From Halopseudomonas pachastrellae (GTDB taxonomy: Bacteria; Pseudomonadota; Gammaproteobacteria; Pseudomonadales; Pseudomonadaceae): a DNA stretch of 64,000 nt. Below the pieces are notes generated by a model that worked only from the letters and a program-made list of their open reading frames with translations, was not told where the DNA came from and made no database searches. Made by a program: the position numbers and the translations under genes. Every line of letters starts with the position of its first letter. Position 1 is the stretch's first letter. The DNA lies in contig NZ_FOUD01000003.1 of the NCBI RefSeq assembly GCF_900114765.1, forward strand, positions 124,001 to 188,000, read 5' to 3'. This document shows, piece after piece, positions 36,395 through 44,620 of the stretch.

Positions 36395-36833
36395 GCACCT
36401 GACCGTTGCTGTCCAGCACCGTCAGTGTGATCGGCAGCGCAGCGGCAACGCTCTGCGACACGGTGCAGAACTGCTCGAACTGCTCAAGGATGCGCTCCAG
36501 CCGTTCGAAAGCACTGGCCGGGTGGCCCAGATGCAGGGTGACTTCAACGCGGACCACGCGCATGCGGTTCTGCTCATTGCGGCCGATCAGGCCGACCGCC
36601 TCGGTGCGGATGCCGTCGTTTGGCTGGCGGAATTTGCCGAGGGCGAAGATCAGGCTGTCGCTGAGACAGTTGGCCAGCGCGGTGACCAGCAGCTGCGCGG
36701 GGCTGGGGCCTTGGTTGGTGCCGAGCGGCGCGGGTTCATCGGTAATCAGTGATGGCGTGCCGTTGCTGAAGCGGGCCTCAAAGCGATAGCCCTGCTGCTG
36801 CTCAAGGGTGACTTCTACGCGATCTTCACTCAT
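36384..36833 (-). CDS. OsmC-family protein
   Basis: 149 residues. OsmC-family thiol-dependent peroxidases carry two catalytic Cys; here they are in LVTALANCLSDSLIF and EQFCTVSQSV. GGGAG precedes the ATG at 36833. Divergent from the BigR-like repressor across a 92-bp AT-rich region with a long inverted repeat, so it may be co-regulated and may act on organic hydroperoxides or persulfides. Confidence 0.85.
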   Translation of the reverse strand: MSEDRVEVTLEQQQGYRFEARFSNGTPSLITDEPAPLGTNQGPSPAQLLVTALANCLSDSLIFALGKFRQPNDGIRTEAVGLIGRNEQNRMRVVRVEVTLHLGHPASAFERLERILEQFEQFCTVSQSVAAALPITLTVLDSNGQVLKG

Positions 36834-36858
36834 CTCTGGCTCCCTTTGTGTTGGCTTG

Positions 36859-36910
36859 CTTGCAAACAATCTATTTTTTTATATATTGTTGGTCAATAGA
36901 GTGTTGCAAG
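36859..36910. promoter_or_regulatory. long inverted repeat between osmC-like and bigR-like genes
   Basis: CTTGCAAACAATCTATT (36859-36875) is mirrored by AATAGAGTGTTGCAAG (36895-36910), outer arms perfect, around an AT-rich centre (TATATAT). It lies in the divergent promoter of an ArsR/BigR-like repressor, which suits an autoregulatory operator. Confidence 0.5.
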
Positions 36911-36925
36911 AGATCGTACTGCTGT

Positions 36926-37252
36926 ATGAACAACCAAACTGATATCCAGCGCCTGCGCAGTTCTGCCGATCAGGCCCATCAACTGCTGAAGGCACTGGCC
37001 AATCGTGACCGTCTGCTGCTGCTTTGCCAACTGGTGGACGGTGAACGCAATGTCGGTGAGCTGGAAGAGCTTCTGGGCATTGTTCAGCCGACGCTGTCCC
37101 AGCAGCTGGCGGTGCTGCGCCGCGAAGGGCTGGTCGACACCCGCCGCGAGGGCAAGCAGGTCTACTACAGTGTGGCAAGCCGTGAGGCGTTGGCCATTCT
37201 TCACACCCTTTATGGCCTGTTCTGTGCCGAGGACACGCCGAATGAGCATTGA
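36926..37252 (+). CDS. ArsR-family repressor, BigR/SqrR/YgaV-like persulfide sensor
   Basis: 108 residues. Winged helix with LKALANRDRLLLLCQL, VGELEELLGIVQPTLSQQLAVLRREGLV and VYYSV. Cys34 and Cys100 are 66 residues apart, the same spacing as the redox Cys pair of BigR, which form a sulfane-sulfur bridge that releases DNA. It heads a sulfur module (YeeE, YedE, SulP, YgaP-like). The true start is ATG 36926. Its 3' end overlaps the next gene by 11 nt. Confidence 0.9.
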   Translation: MNNQTDIQRLRSSADQAHQLLKALANRDRLLLLCQLVDGERNVGELEELLGIVQPTLSQQLAVLRREGLVDTRREGKQVYYSVASREALAILHTLYGLFCAEDTPNEH

Positions 37253-37673
37253 TTGGGCTGCCTTTACGCCGTGGTCCGCCTTGCTGGGCGGCGCGTTGAT
37301 CGGCGCGGCGGCGGCCATGCTGATGCTGTTCAACGGCCGTATCGCTGGTATCAGCGGGCTGGTTGGGCGCTTGCTGACACCGCAGAAAGGCAACGGCGAG
37401 GCTGTGCTGTTCGTGCTTGGGTTGCTGCTGGCGCCCTGGCTGTATCTGGCGGTTGCCGGTGACATCAACGTGCAGGTTGATGCCGGGCCGCTGGCGCTGA
37501 TTGTTGCCGGTCTGCTGGTGGGCTTCGGCTCGCGGCTTGGCTCGGGCTGCACCAGTGGCCACGGCGTTTGCGGGCTGTCACGCCTGTCGCCGCGCTCGCT
37601 GGTTGCTACTTTGAGCTTCATGGGCGCGGGCTTTGTCACCGTGTTCGTACTGCGTCATTTGCTGGGAGCCTGA
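37242..37673 (+). CDS. YeeE/YedE-family membrane protein, first half (PmpA-like)
   Basis: 143 residues, about 4 membrane spans. The thiosulfate-transporter signature GSGCTSGHGVCGLSRLSPRS is intact, with its Cys. In E. coli TsuA/YeeE one polypeptide carries two such halves; here they are separate genes, as in PmpAB. It probably imports thiosulfate or another sulfur compound together with the next gene, 3 bp downstream. Confidence 0.88.
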   Translation: MSIDWAAFTPWSALLGGALIGAAAAMLMLFNGRIAGISGLVGRLLTPQKGNGEAVLFVLGLLLAPWLYLAVAGDINVQVDAGPLALIVAGLLVGFGSRLGSGCTSGHGVCGLSRLSPRSLVATLSFMGAGFVTVFVLRHLLGA

Positions 37674-37676
37674 ATC

Positions 37677-38096
37677 ATGCGTGGCATATTTGCGTTGCTC
37701 AGCGGTCTGCTGTTCGGCTTCGGGCTGCTGATTTCCGGCATGGCCAATCCGGCCAAGGTGCTGGGGTTTCTCGATCTGGCCGGCGCCTGGGACCCGTCGC
37801 TGGCGCTGGTGATGGCGGGCGCGATCGCCTTTGCCTTCCTGCCCATGCAATGGATTCAGCGCCGTGGCACCACCCTGCGCGGTGAGCAGGCGCAGCTGCC
37901 GACCAGCCGCCAGATTGATCGCCGTCTGGTTATCGGCAGTCTGCTGTTCGGTGCCGGCTGGGGCGTGGCGGGCTTTTGTCCGGGCCCGGCGCTGGTGGCA
38001 GCGTCGGCGCTGATTCCGCAGGCGCTGCTGATGGTCGCCGCCATGCTGCTTGGTATGTGGCTGTTCGCCCAGTATGACCGCCGGGTGAAGGCGTGA
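37677..38096 (+). CDS. YeeE/YedE-family membrane protein, second half (PmpB-like)
   Basis: 139 residues, about 4 spans, with the motifs SGMANPAKVLGFLD and GAGWGVAGFCPGPALVA including the conserved Cys. It pairs with the upstream half-transporter. It ends overlapping the SulP start (GTGA). Confidence 0.88.
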   Translation: MRGIFALLSGLLFGFGLLISGMANPAKVLGFLDLAGAWDPSLALVMAGAIAFAFLPMQWIQRRGTTLRGEQAQLPTSRQIDRRLVIGSLLFGAGWGVAGFCPGPALVAASALIPQALLMVAAMLLGMWLFAQYDRRVKA

Positions 38097-39838
38097 GTGA
38101 AGCGCAGCGCCTGCAGCCGCCGGGCAGCAATGCGCTGTTCGGCTGGATGCGTCACTACCGCCGCGCCTGGTTGGCGGGTGATCTGACCGCCGGGCTGGTG
38201 GTCGGGATCATGATCATTCCGCAGAGCATGGCTTACGCGATGCTGGCTGGCTTGCCGGTGCAGATTGGCCTCTACGCCAGCCTGCTGCCGCTGCTGGGTT
38301 ATGCCCTGTTTGGCAGCAGCATGACCATGTCGGTGGGGCCGGTGGCGGTAACGGGGTTGATGACGGCCACGCTGCTCTCGCCGCTGGCGGCGGTGGGTTC
38401 GGCGGATTATCTACAGTTGGCGATCTGGCTGGCATTGCTGTCGGGCGTCATGCTGTTTGCCTTTGGTCTGCTGCGCCTGGGCTTTCTGGCCAACTTCCTC
38501 AGCCACCCGGTAATCAATGGGTTTATCAGCGGTGCGGCTATTTTGATTGTGCTCAGCCAGTTGCCCAAGCTGTTCGGCCTGGCCGGCTGGCCAGACAATC
38601 CGGGCTCGCTAGTTGCCCAGTGGCAGCGCAGCAACACGCTGGTGCTGGTGATGGGGGGGCTGGCGCTGGGCTGGTTGCTCTACGCCCGGCACGGTCTGTC
38701 TGCGCATTTGCAACGTCTTGGCCTGGCTACCGGGCTGGCCGCGCTGCTGGCCAAGCTGGCCCCATTGCTGGTGGTGGTATTGGGCGTGCTGGTTACCTGG
38801 CGTGCCGATCTGGCGGCCCAGGGGGTACCGGTGGTGGGCGCTATTCCGGCGGGCCTGCCGGCGCTGGTGTGGCAAACGCCGGATGTCTCCAGCCTGCGCT
38901 CGCTCTTGCTGCCGGCGGTGTTGATCAGCCTGGTGAGTTTTGTTGAAAGCGTGTCCATTGCCCAGTCGCTGGCCCGTCGCAAGCGCCAGAGTATCGACCC
39001 GGACCGTGAGCTGCTGGGCCTTGGCGCGGCCAACCTGGGTTCGGCCTTGAGTGGTGGTTTTGCCGTGTGCGGCGGCTTTTCGCGCTCCAGCGTGAATATC
39101 GAAGCTGGCGCTAATACACCGTTGGCCGGGGTGTTTTCAGCGGCGGTGATTGGGCTGATTCTGGTCAGTCTGGCACCGCTGCTGGCCTGGCTGCCGCAGG
39201 TGGTGCTGGCGGCGGTGATTCTGGTCGCGGTGGTGCCTTTGATTGATCTGGCCAGCCTGCGCCGGGCCTGGCGTTATGACCGTGCCGAGGGGCTGACCCT
39301 GCTGGGCACCGCGCTGGGGGTGCTGCTGCTGGGCATCGAGGCGGGCATCGTGCTGGGCGTGTGCTGCTCCATCGTGGCTCAGTTGTGGCGCGGCAGCCGG
39401 CCCCATGTGGCGGTGGTTGGCCGGGTGCCGGACACCCATTACTTTCGCAATACCAAGCGCCACCTGGTCGAGATCGAGCCGCACCTGCTGGCCCTGCGGA
39501 TCGATGAGAACATCTTCTTTGCCAACACCAAGGCGGTTGAGCAGGCGATCTATCAGGCGCTGGCCGACTATCCCGACACCAGAGAAGTGTTACTGATTCT
39601 GTCAGCAGTCAACCACATCGACAGCACCGGACTGGACATGCTCAGCGAGCTGACCGAGGGCCTTAAGGAGCGCGATATTGGGCTGCATCTCGCAGAGGTC
39701 AAGGGCCCGGTGATGGATCAGTTGCAACACACTGACTGGATTGGTCGGCAGATTGGTCGGGTCTTCCCCAGCACCGATATCGCCTTCAACACCCTGAGCA
39801 AGGTAGCAAACCGCGCGCAAGCGCATCCTGGAGAGTAA
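38093..39838 (+). CDS. SulP-family anion permease with STAS domain
   Basis: 581 residues. The SulP core has GIMIIPQSMAYAMLAGLPVQ and the ordered membrane spans; the C-terminal STAS domain (about 455-570) has ENIFFANTKAVEQ and AVNHIDSTGLDML. SulP proteins move sulfate, bicarbonate or other anions. The start is GTG overlapping the stop of the previous gene. In a BigR operon, sulfate or a related sulfur oxyanion is the likely substrate; bicarbonate is possible. Confidence 0.88.
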   Translation: MSEAQRLQPPGSNALFGWMRHYRRAWLAGDLTAGLVVGIMIIPQSMAYAMLAGLPVQIGLYASLLPLLGYALFGSSMTMSVGPVAVTGLMTATLLSPLAAVGSADYLQLAIWLALLSGVMLFAFGLLRLGFLANFLSHPVINGFISGAAILIVLSQLPKLFGLAGWPDNPGSLVAQWQRSNTLVLVMGGLALGWLLYARHGLSAHLQRLGLATGLAALLAKLAPLLVVVLGVLVTWRADLAAQGVPVVGAIPAGLPALVWQTPDVSSLRSLLLPAVLISLVSFVESVSIAQSLARRKRQSIDPDRELLGLGAANLGSALSGGFAVCGGFSRSSVNIEAGANTPLAGVFSAAVIGLILVSLAPLLAWLPQVVLAAVILVAVVPLIDLASLRRAWRYDRAEGLTLLGTALGVLLLGIEAGIVLGVCCSIVAQLWRGSRPHVAVVGRVPDTHYFRNTKRHLVEIEPHLLALRIDENIFFANTKAVEQAIYQALADYPDTREVLLILSAVNHIDSTGLDMLSELTEGLKERDIGLHLAEVKGPVMDQLQHTDWIGRQIGRVFPSTDIAFNTLSKVANRAQAHPGE

Positions 39839-39840
39839 CC

Positions 39841-40026
39841 ATGAAAGCAAATGTAGGTACCATTGATCGGGTTCTTCGCATTCTTGTGGGCGTATTGCTG
39901 ATTGCCCTGACGCTGACCGGCATCATCGGTCTGTGGGGCTGGATAGGCTTGGTGCCGCTGGCAACCGGTGTGGTGCGCTTTTGTCCGTTGTATCCGTTGC
40001 TGGGTATCAGCACCTGCAAGCGGTGA
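39841..40026 (+). CDS. YgaP-like small membrane protein (DUF2892)
   Basis: 61 residues: two spans with the DUF2892 features NVGTIDRVLRILVGVLLI and GWIGLVPLATGVVRFCPLYPLLGISTC. The same domain is the membrane tail of the rhodanese YgaP. No rhodanese domain is fused here. It follows SulP by 2 bp and belongs to the sulfur module. Confidence 0.85.
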   Translation: MKANVGTIDRVLRILVGVLLIALTLTGIIGLWGWIGLVPLATGVVRFCPLYPLLGISTCKR

Positions 40027-40058
40027 ATTACCTAGAAAAAAGCCGATAAGGAGATTGT

Positions 40059-40523
40059 ATGAAATCCGTGATTGCTACTCTGGTTGGCGGTGCGTTGCTC
40101 GCCAGCAGCCTTTCTGTCGCCGCTGTGGAGCCTGCAAAGCAGATCGAACTGCGCCAGGCTGGCTTCAGCTACATGGCCTGGAACATGGGCAAGCTCAAGG
40201 CCCAGGTCATCGACGGCAGCGTCGAGTATAACCAGCAGCAGGTGGAGGCCGCGGCCAACACCATCGCTGCCATTGCCAACTCGGGTATCGGTGCGCTGTT
40301 TGGCCCGGGTACCGAGCAAAACATTGGCGATGTGCACACCAAGGTTGATCCGGCACTGTTCGAGAACATGCAGGACGTAGCCCAGCTGGCCGGCAATATG
40401 GGCACCGCTGCCAACACCCTGGCGGAAAAGGCAGCAGCCGGCGACCAGTCGGAAATTCGCGTGGCTTTTGGCGAAGTCGGCAAGACCTGCAAGGCCTGTC
40501 ACGACAAGTATCGGCTGGACTGA
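40059..40523 (+). CDS. cytochrome c'
   Basis: 154 residues with a signal peptide (GGALLASSLSVAA) and a four-helix bundle ending in the haem motif CKACHDKYR, the arrangement of cytochrome c'. These periplasmic pentahaem-iron proteins bind NO and protect against nitrosative stress. It is followed by a strong terminator and, on the other strand, a cytochrome b561 gene. Confidence 0.9.
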   Translation: MKSVIATLVGGALLASSLSVAAVEPAKQIELRQAGFSYMAWNMGKLKAQVIDGSVEYNQQQVEAAANTIAAIANSGIGALFGPGTEQNIGDVHTKVDPALFENMQDVAQLAGNMGTAANTLAEKAAAGDQSEIRVAFGEVGKTCKACHDKYRLD

Positions 40524-40540
40524 TACCGCCCGCGTGATCA

Positions 40541-40572
40541 ACAAGACCCCGCCGCTGGCGGGGTCTTGTTTT
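40541..40572 (+). terminator. intrinsic terminator after cytochrome c'
   Basis: ACAAGACCCCGCC (40541-40553) pairs with GGCGGGGTCTTGT (40557-40569) around GCT, followed by TTT. A textbook Rho-independent terminator. Confidence 0.85.
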
Positions 40573-40652
40573 ATGGGGCTTAGCTGATGACACCCGCCTG
40601 AGTGCTGCTAAACCAGCGCACTTCACTGCATCTCGGTGGGCGAGACTTCCGC

Positions 40653-41330
40653 TTACCAGGCTGGTACGGCGGGTGCCGGTGGCGGTGCGGGAATCCAGGC
40701 GCCGGTGGCAAACCAGAGGGCGGCGCCAGCAATCACCAGCGCAATCACCAATGCGATCCAGCCGCCACCTTTCACCGGGTCGGCCTGGTTGGCCGGCACT
40801 TCGGCCTTGCCGTGGACCATCGGGCCGACCAGATTCTTGCCGCGCACGCGGTACACGATGATGGCCAGAATATGCAGCGCCAGCAGGGCGTAGATCAGCT
40901 CCTCGGTGGAACGGTGCCAGCCACTGAGCAGGCTGCCGGTGTCGCTGGAGACCAGACGGCTGAGCGGGCCGTAGAAGGCCACATCGTCGTTGCTGAACAG
41001 GCCGGTGACGGCCTGAAAGGCCATCAAGCCAAGTAATGCGAATACCGAAAAGGCGCCAATCGGGTTGTGTCCCTGATGCTGCCACTGGCCGCTGACATAG
41101 GCTTTCAGGCGCGCAGGGGTCGGGAAGAAGCTGGCAAAGCGCGAGTGCGTTGAGCCGCACAGGCCCCACACCAGACGGAAGGCCAGCAGGCCGATGACGG
41201 CAAGGCCGCAGCGCTCATGCCAGACCATCCAGTTACCGCCAAGACTGATGGTGACCAGCGCACCAGTAACGCTCAGCGCCAGCAGCCAGTGAAACAGACG
41301 CAGGGGAAGGTCCCAGACCAGGGTTTTCAT
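40653..41330 (-). CDS. cytochrome b561-family membrane protein
   Basis: 225 residues. It has the b561 spans and haem His ligands (LPLRLFHWLLAL; MVWHERCGLAV; SGWHRSTEELIYALLALHILAI), plus a Pro/Ala-rich C-terminal tail after a further span. B561 proteins shuttle electrons at the inner membrane, often to a periplasmic c-type cytochrome; the neighbouring cytochrome c' is a plausible partner. Confidence 0.88.
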   Translation of the reverse strand: MKTLVWDLPLRLFHWLLALSVTGALVTISLGGNWMVWHERCGLAVIGLLAFRLVWGLCGSTHSRFASFFPTPARLKAYVSGQWQHQGHNPIGAFSVFALLGLMAFQAVTGLFSNDDVAFYGPLSRLVSSDTGSLLSGWHRSTEELIYALLALHILAIIVYRVRGKNLVGPMVHGKAEVPANQADPVKGGGWIALVIALVIAGAALWFATGAWIPAPPPAPAVPAW

Positions 41331-41569
41331 CAGAGAGTATCTCGATCAGACAACGGAGGCCTGCAAGGCTAACCCCTCGCTTTGACTGCCCGCAAGCGTC
41401 TGGGCTGCGGGCTTGTGAGCTGATGTTGCACTGGCTGGACGCGGCGACGGATATATTTTTGCAATCATACTGACCTTATTGCCCATCACTGATTATGATC
41501 GGCGCGAAGGAACTGAAATAACAAAATCAATAATGCTCTGAAGAAGGATTCTTCAATGACTCGCAGTAG

Positions 41570-41713
41570 CCCGTCTCCATTCAGTCCTCCCCGCAAGGCG
41601 CGGACTTCAAGGTCACCAATAGCCACGGCACGGTGATTCGCCAGGGCACCACCCCGGCGACCGTCAGCCTGGAATCGGGCGACGGCTACTTCAAGAAGGC
41701 CCGCTACAACGCT
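41570..41713 (+). pseudogene. remnant of a small PEGA-like lipoprotein gene
   Basis: A stop-bounded stretch reads SPQGADFKVTN, then HGTVIRQGTTPATVSL, then ESGDGYFKKARYN. This is the core of a family of small Gram-negative lipoproteins. There is no start or lipobox and the frame decays after RYN. The rest of 41331-41785 contains no convincing gene. Confidence 0.6.
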
Positions 41714-41785
41714 CGCCACCATGGCGCTGAGCGAGTGCCCTGCAGCTCTGCTCAGCGCTGTTTCACACGGCTCCGACCGATCAGG

Positions 41786-42568
41786 TTAGGCCTGCATGTT
41801 GCGCCCGAGCTTGTCGCGCAGCAGCTCCGGGTTGTTGCCCGCTGCCTTGTCCAGCTCGGCCAGATCCTCCGGGATGTACCAGTGCAACTGGTCCGAGTGG
41901 TAGCTGCCCCACACCGCCTTGGCGACCTCAATGGCTTCGATCAGCCGGAACGGCCCTTTTTCCGGTGCAGCGGCCATCAGCTCTTCGCTCGGCATGCCGG
42001 TTTTGATCAGCCCCGGCAGCGCATCGGCGCAGCGGATGTCATAGCGGCGAAACTCGTTGGACAGCGCCTCGGTCAGGCCTTTCACCGCGTGCTTGCTGGC
42101 TGAATACACCGCGATCAGCGGCATGCCCATGGTGGCCGACGAGGATGAGGTGTTGAAGCACAGGGCGTTTGGCGTTGCCTTGAGCAGCGGCAGGGCGCTG
42201 TGGGTGCCGTTCAGCACGCCGATCACGTTCACGTTGATGATTTTCAACTGGTCTTCGAAGGGCATCTCGTCGAAGAAACCGCGCATCACAATGCCGGCGT
42301 TGTTGAACAGAATGTCCATGCGTCCGTCTGTGGCTGTGCCGAACGTTGCCACCGCCGCGTCAAACTGGGCCTTGTCGCTGACATCCAGGGTCTGGATAAC
42401 GCAGTTGTCCGCACCCAGCTCGGCCTGCAGTGCCTGCAAGCCGTCCAGATTCAGGTCAAAGGCGCCGACAAACCAGCCCTTTTCGTGGAAGAAACGCGCT
42501 GTTTCGCGGCCCATGCCCGATGCCGCGCCTGTGATGAAAATGGATTGCCGCCCCGCTGCCAGTGCCAT
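41786..42568 (-). CDS. short-chain dehydrogenase/reductase
   Basis: 260 residues: ITGAASGMG, NNAG (LFNNAGIV), the Ser cluster NTSSSSATMG, and YSASK. AGGA lies before the ATG. It is monocistronic, with a perfect 14-bp palindrome about 90 bp upstream. Substrate unknown. Confidence 0.88.
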   Translation of the reverse strand: MALAAGRQSIFITGAASGMGRETARFFHEKGWFVGAFDLNLDGLQALQAELGADNCVIQTLDVSDKAQFDAAVATFGTATDGRMDILFNNAGIVMRGFFDEMPFEDQLKIINVNVIGVLNGTHSALPLLKATPNALCFNTSSSSATMGMPLIAVYSASKHAVKGLTEALSNEFRRYDIRCADALPGLIKTGMPSEELMAAAPEKGPFRLIEAIEVAKAVWGSYHSDQLHWYIPEDLAELDKAAGNNPELLRDKLGRNMQA

Positions 42569-42660
42569 ACCCCGTCCTTTTTTGGAATTATCGATGCAGC
42601 GACACTAGCACCACTGGGCGGGGGTGGGAGCCAACCGGTAGCAACATTGATTGGCCTGTA

Positions 42661-42674
42661 ATCAGTTAACTGAT
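42661..42674. promoter_or_regulatory. perfect 14-bp palindrome
   Basis: ATCAGTTAACTGAT lies between the SDR gene and the broken diguanylate cyclase. It looks like a dimeric-regulator operator; no regulator is obvious nearby. Confidence 0.4.
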
Positions 42675-42771
42675 GGCTGCTGGAGCGATGATGGTAAATT
42701 GCTAGTGTATGCATGTGTGCACGGATCGCTTGTTGTCTAGACTCAAACGAAAACAGGTAGTCTCAGCCGAG

Positions 42772-43498
42772 ATGTCGAAGCCGATGCCGCACCCCCTTCT
42801 CCGCGCCTATGCCGTTCTTGCCTCGATGCTGGCTATCTGTGCTGGCCTCAGTGCGCCTCCGGCGGCTGCCGGCCGATGGTGCTGCCAATGCGCCTGCTGG
42901 ATCCGACGGAACTGGCCCTGGAGGCGCGTGTTGCCACGCGCACCCAGCAGCTTGAGCAGGCCAACCTGGAGCTGAAGCGCCAGAGCCATACCGATGCGCT
43001 GACCGGGCTCAGCAACCGCAGGGGCTTTGATGAGCGCTTTGCCGCAGCGCTTGAGCGGGCGCGCGCCGATGCAGCGCCGCTGGCGTTTCTGATGCTTGAT
43101 ATCGACCATTTCAAGCGCATCAATGACCGCTTTGGTCACAGCTACGGCGATGAGTGTCTGGCGCAGGTCGGTCCTACCCTGAACACCTTCAGCCGGCGCG
43201 ACAACGAGTTTGCGGCGCGCCTGGGGGGGAGGAGTTTGCCGCCGTGTTTATCGGCATGCTGCCGGCTCAGGCCCTGGCCATAGCCGAGCAGATACGTGAA
43301 ACCGTTGCCGGGCTGGAAGTAAGTACGGCAGATGAGCGCTTGCGGTTCACCATCAGCATTGGTGTTGCGGTCTGGGTACCCGACGCGCTTGACGACAAGC
43401 TGAGCTTTTCCAAAGCCGCTGACGAGGCCCTGTACAAGGCCAAGGCCATGGGGCGCAACCGGGTGTGCTCGGCGCCGATCGAGCCGGTCACTGTCTGA
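42772..43498 (+). pseudogene. disrupted diguanylate cyclase
   Basis: An ATG with a signal sequence (LLRAYAVLASMLAICAGL) loses frame near 42870, then a second frame gives the coiled-coil and GGDEF start (LTGLSNRRGFDERF; LDIDHFKRINDRFGH), and a third frame gives EEFAAVFIGMLPAQA to a normal end (ADEALYKAKAMGRNRVCS). The second break is in a G-run at 43223-43229: seven Gs, where eight would restore LGGEEF. The first break joins the signal peptide straight to the juxtamembrane coil, so an internal deletion removed the sensor and membrane part. Confidence 0.8.
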
Positions 43499-43534
43499 CC
43501 GGGGCTGCTGTTGCCCCGGCCAGTGCCGCCGCGC

Positions 43535-44308
43535 TCAGGCCCGTTCTTCGTCGCGCAGGGTGAGCACCTCATAACCATCGGCGGTCACCGCAATGGTGTG
43601 CTCCCACTGGGCTGACAGCTGTTTGTCGCAGGTCACTACCGTCCAGCCGTCCTTCTTGGTTTTAACCCGCGCTTTACCCTGATTGATCATTGGCTCAATG
43701 GTGAAGGTCATCCCCTCACGCAGCACCAAGCCCTTGCCCCGGCTGCCAACGTGCATGACCTCCGGCGCCTCATGCATTTCGCGGCCAATGCCGTGGCCGC
43801 AGTAGTCGCGCACCACGCTGTAGCCGTTGCGCTCGGCGTGACGCTGGATGGCGTAGCCGACATCGCCCAGAGTCGCGCCCGGCTTGACCACCTTGATGCC
43901 CTCCCACATGGCCTCGTAGGTCTTGTCGACAAGTTTGCGCGCCTCCGGCGTTACCTCGCCAATCAGGTACATCTTGCTCGAATCAGCGATGAAGCCGCCC
44001 TTTTCCAGGGTGATGTCGATATTGACGATGTCCCCGGCCTTGAGAATCTGCGTCTCGGAGGGCACCCCGTGGCAGACCACATGGTTGACCGAGCTGTTGA
44101 GCACATACTTGAAGCCGTACTGCCCCTTGCTGGCCGGGCGCGCTGCCAACTGATCGACAATGTAGCGCTCGGTCAGGTCGTTGATCTGCATGGTCGAGAG
44201 GCCGGCCTTGACGTGCTGGTCAAGGTAGGCAAACACCTGCGCCAGCAGCTTGCCGGACTGGCGCATGAGGGCCAGCTCCTGCGGGTTCTTCAGTTTGATC
44301 TCAGACAT
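43535..44308 (-). CDS. map: methionine aminopeptidase, type I
   Basis: 257 residues, the standard length. Metal ligands are visible in VNIDITLEKGGF, GHGIGREMHEAPEV and FTIEPMINQG. It removes the initiator Met from nascent proteins. Unusually, it overlaps an upstream ParD-like gene by 8 nt and is coupled to it; a house-keeping map copy is likely elsewhere. Confidence 0.95.
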   Translation of the reverse strand: MSEIKLKNPQELALMRQSGKLLAQVFAYLDQHVKAGLSTMQINDLTERYIVDQLAARPASKGQYGFKYVLNSSVNHVVCHGVPSETQILKAGDIVNIDITLEKGGFIADSSKMYLIGEVTPEARKLVDKTYEAMWEGIKVVKPGATLGDVGYAIQRHAERNGYSVVRDYCGHGIGREMHEAPEVMHVGSRGKGLVLREGMTFTIEPMINQGKARVKTKKDGWTVVTCDKQLSAQWEHTIAVTADGYEVLTLRDEERA

Positions 44309-44507
44309 GGGCCACCCGCCTTGTATCTATCTCGGCAAGCCTGAGCTGCTCGCGCATGATGTCGGTAAACGACAGGGTCGGGTTGGCTTCGGCGAGCATG
44401 CCGACCTTCATCCAGAATTCGGCCTGCGCATTGATCGAGCGCACCATCACGGAACTGGCCTTGCGCACTTCCTCGTGCAGCTCATCGTTGATCTTGACGA
44501 TGCCCAT
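44301..44507 (-). CDS. ParD-like antitoxin-family protein
   Basis: 68 residues: MGIVKINDELHEEVRKAS and SINAQAEFWMKVGMLAEAN match the ParD-like ribbon-helix-helix family. The true start is ATG 44507 with AAGGTG upstream. No toxin gene is adjacent; map occupies the position where a toxin would be. A perfect inverted repeat about 21 bp upstream may be its own operator. Confidence 0.8.
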   Translation of the reverse strand: MGIVKINDELHEEVRKASSVMVRSINAQAEFWMKVGMLAEANPTLSFTDIMREQLRLAEIDTRRVAHV

Positions 44508-44527
44508 AACAACACCTTGATATGAAA

Positions 44528-44548
44528 TGTATATAAAGCATATATACA
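44528..44548. promoter_or_regulatory. inverted repeat upstream of parD-like/map
   Basis: TGTATATA (44528-44535), loop AAGCA, TATATACA (44541-44548), perfect arms. An AT-rich dyad in front of a ribbon-helix-helix gene suits autoregulation. Confidence 0.5.
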
Positions 44549-44620
44549 CCATTTTGTGCAGGCAACGAGCCGCGCTGCGCCAGCAGAAACAATTGCTCAA
44601 CAAAAAGCTTTTTTTATCTG

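Noticed and set aside
44301-44603. Longer version of the ParD-like protein
   Set aside because: The extension is hydrophobic and Cys-rich, crosses the AT-rich dyad, and the ATG at 44507 has a ribosome binding site.
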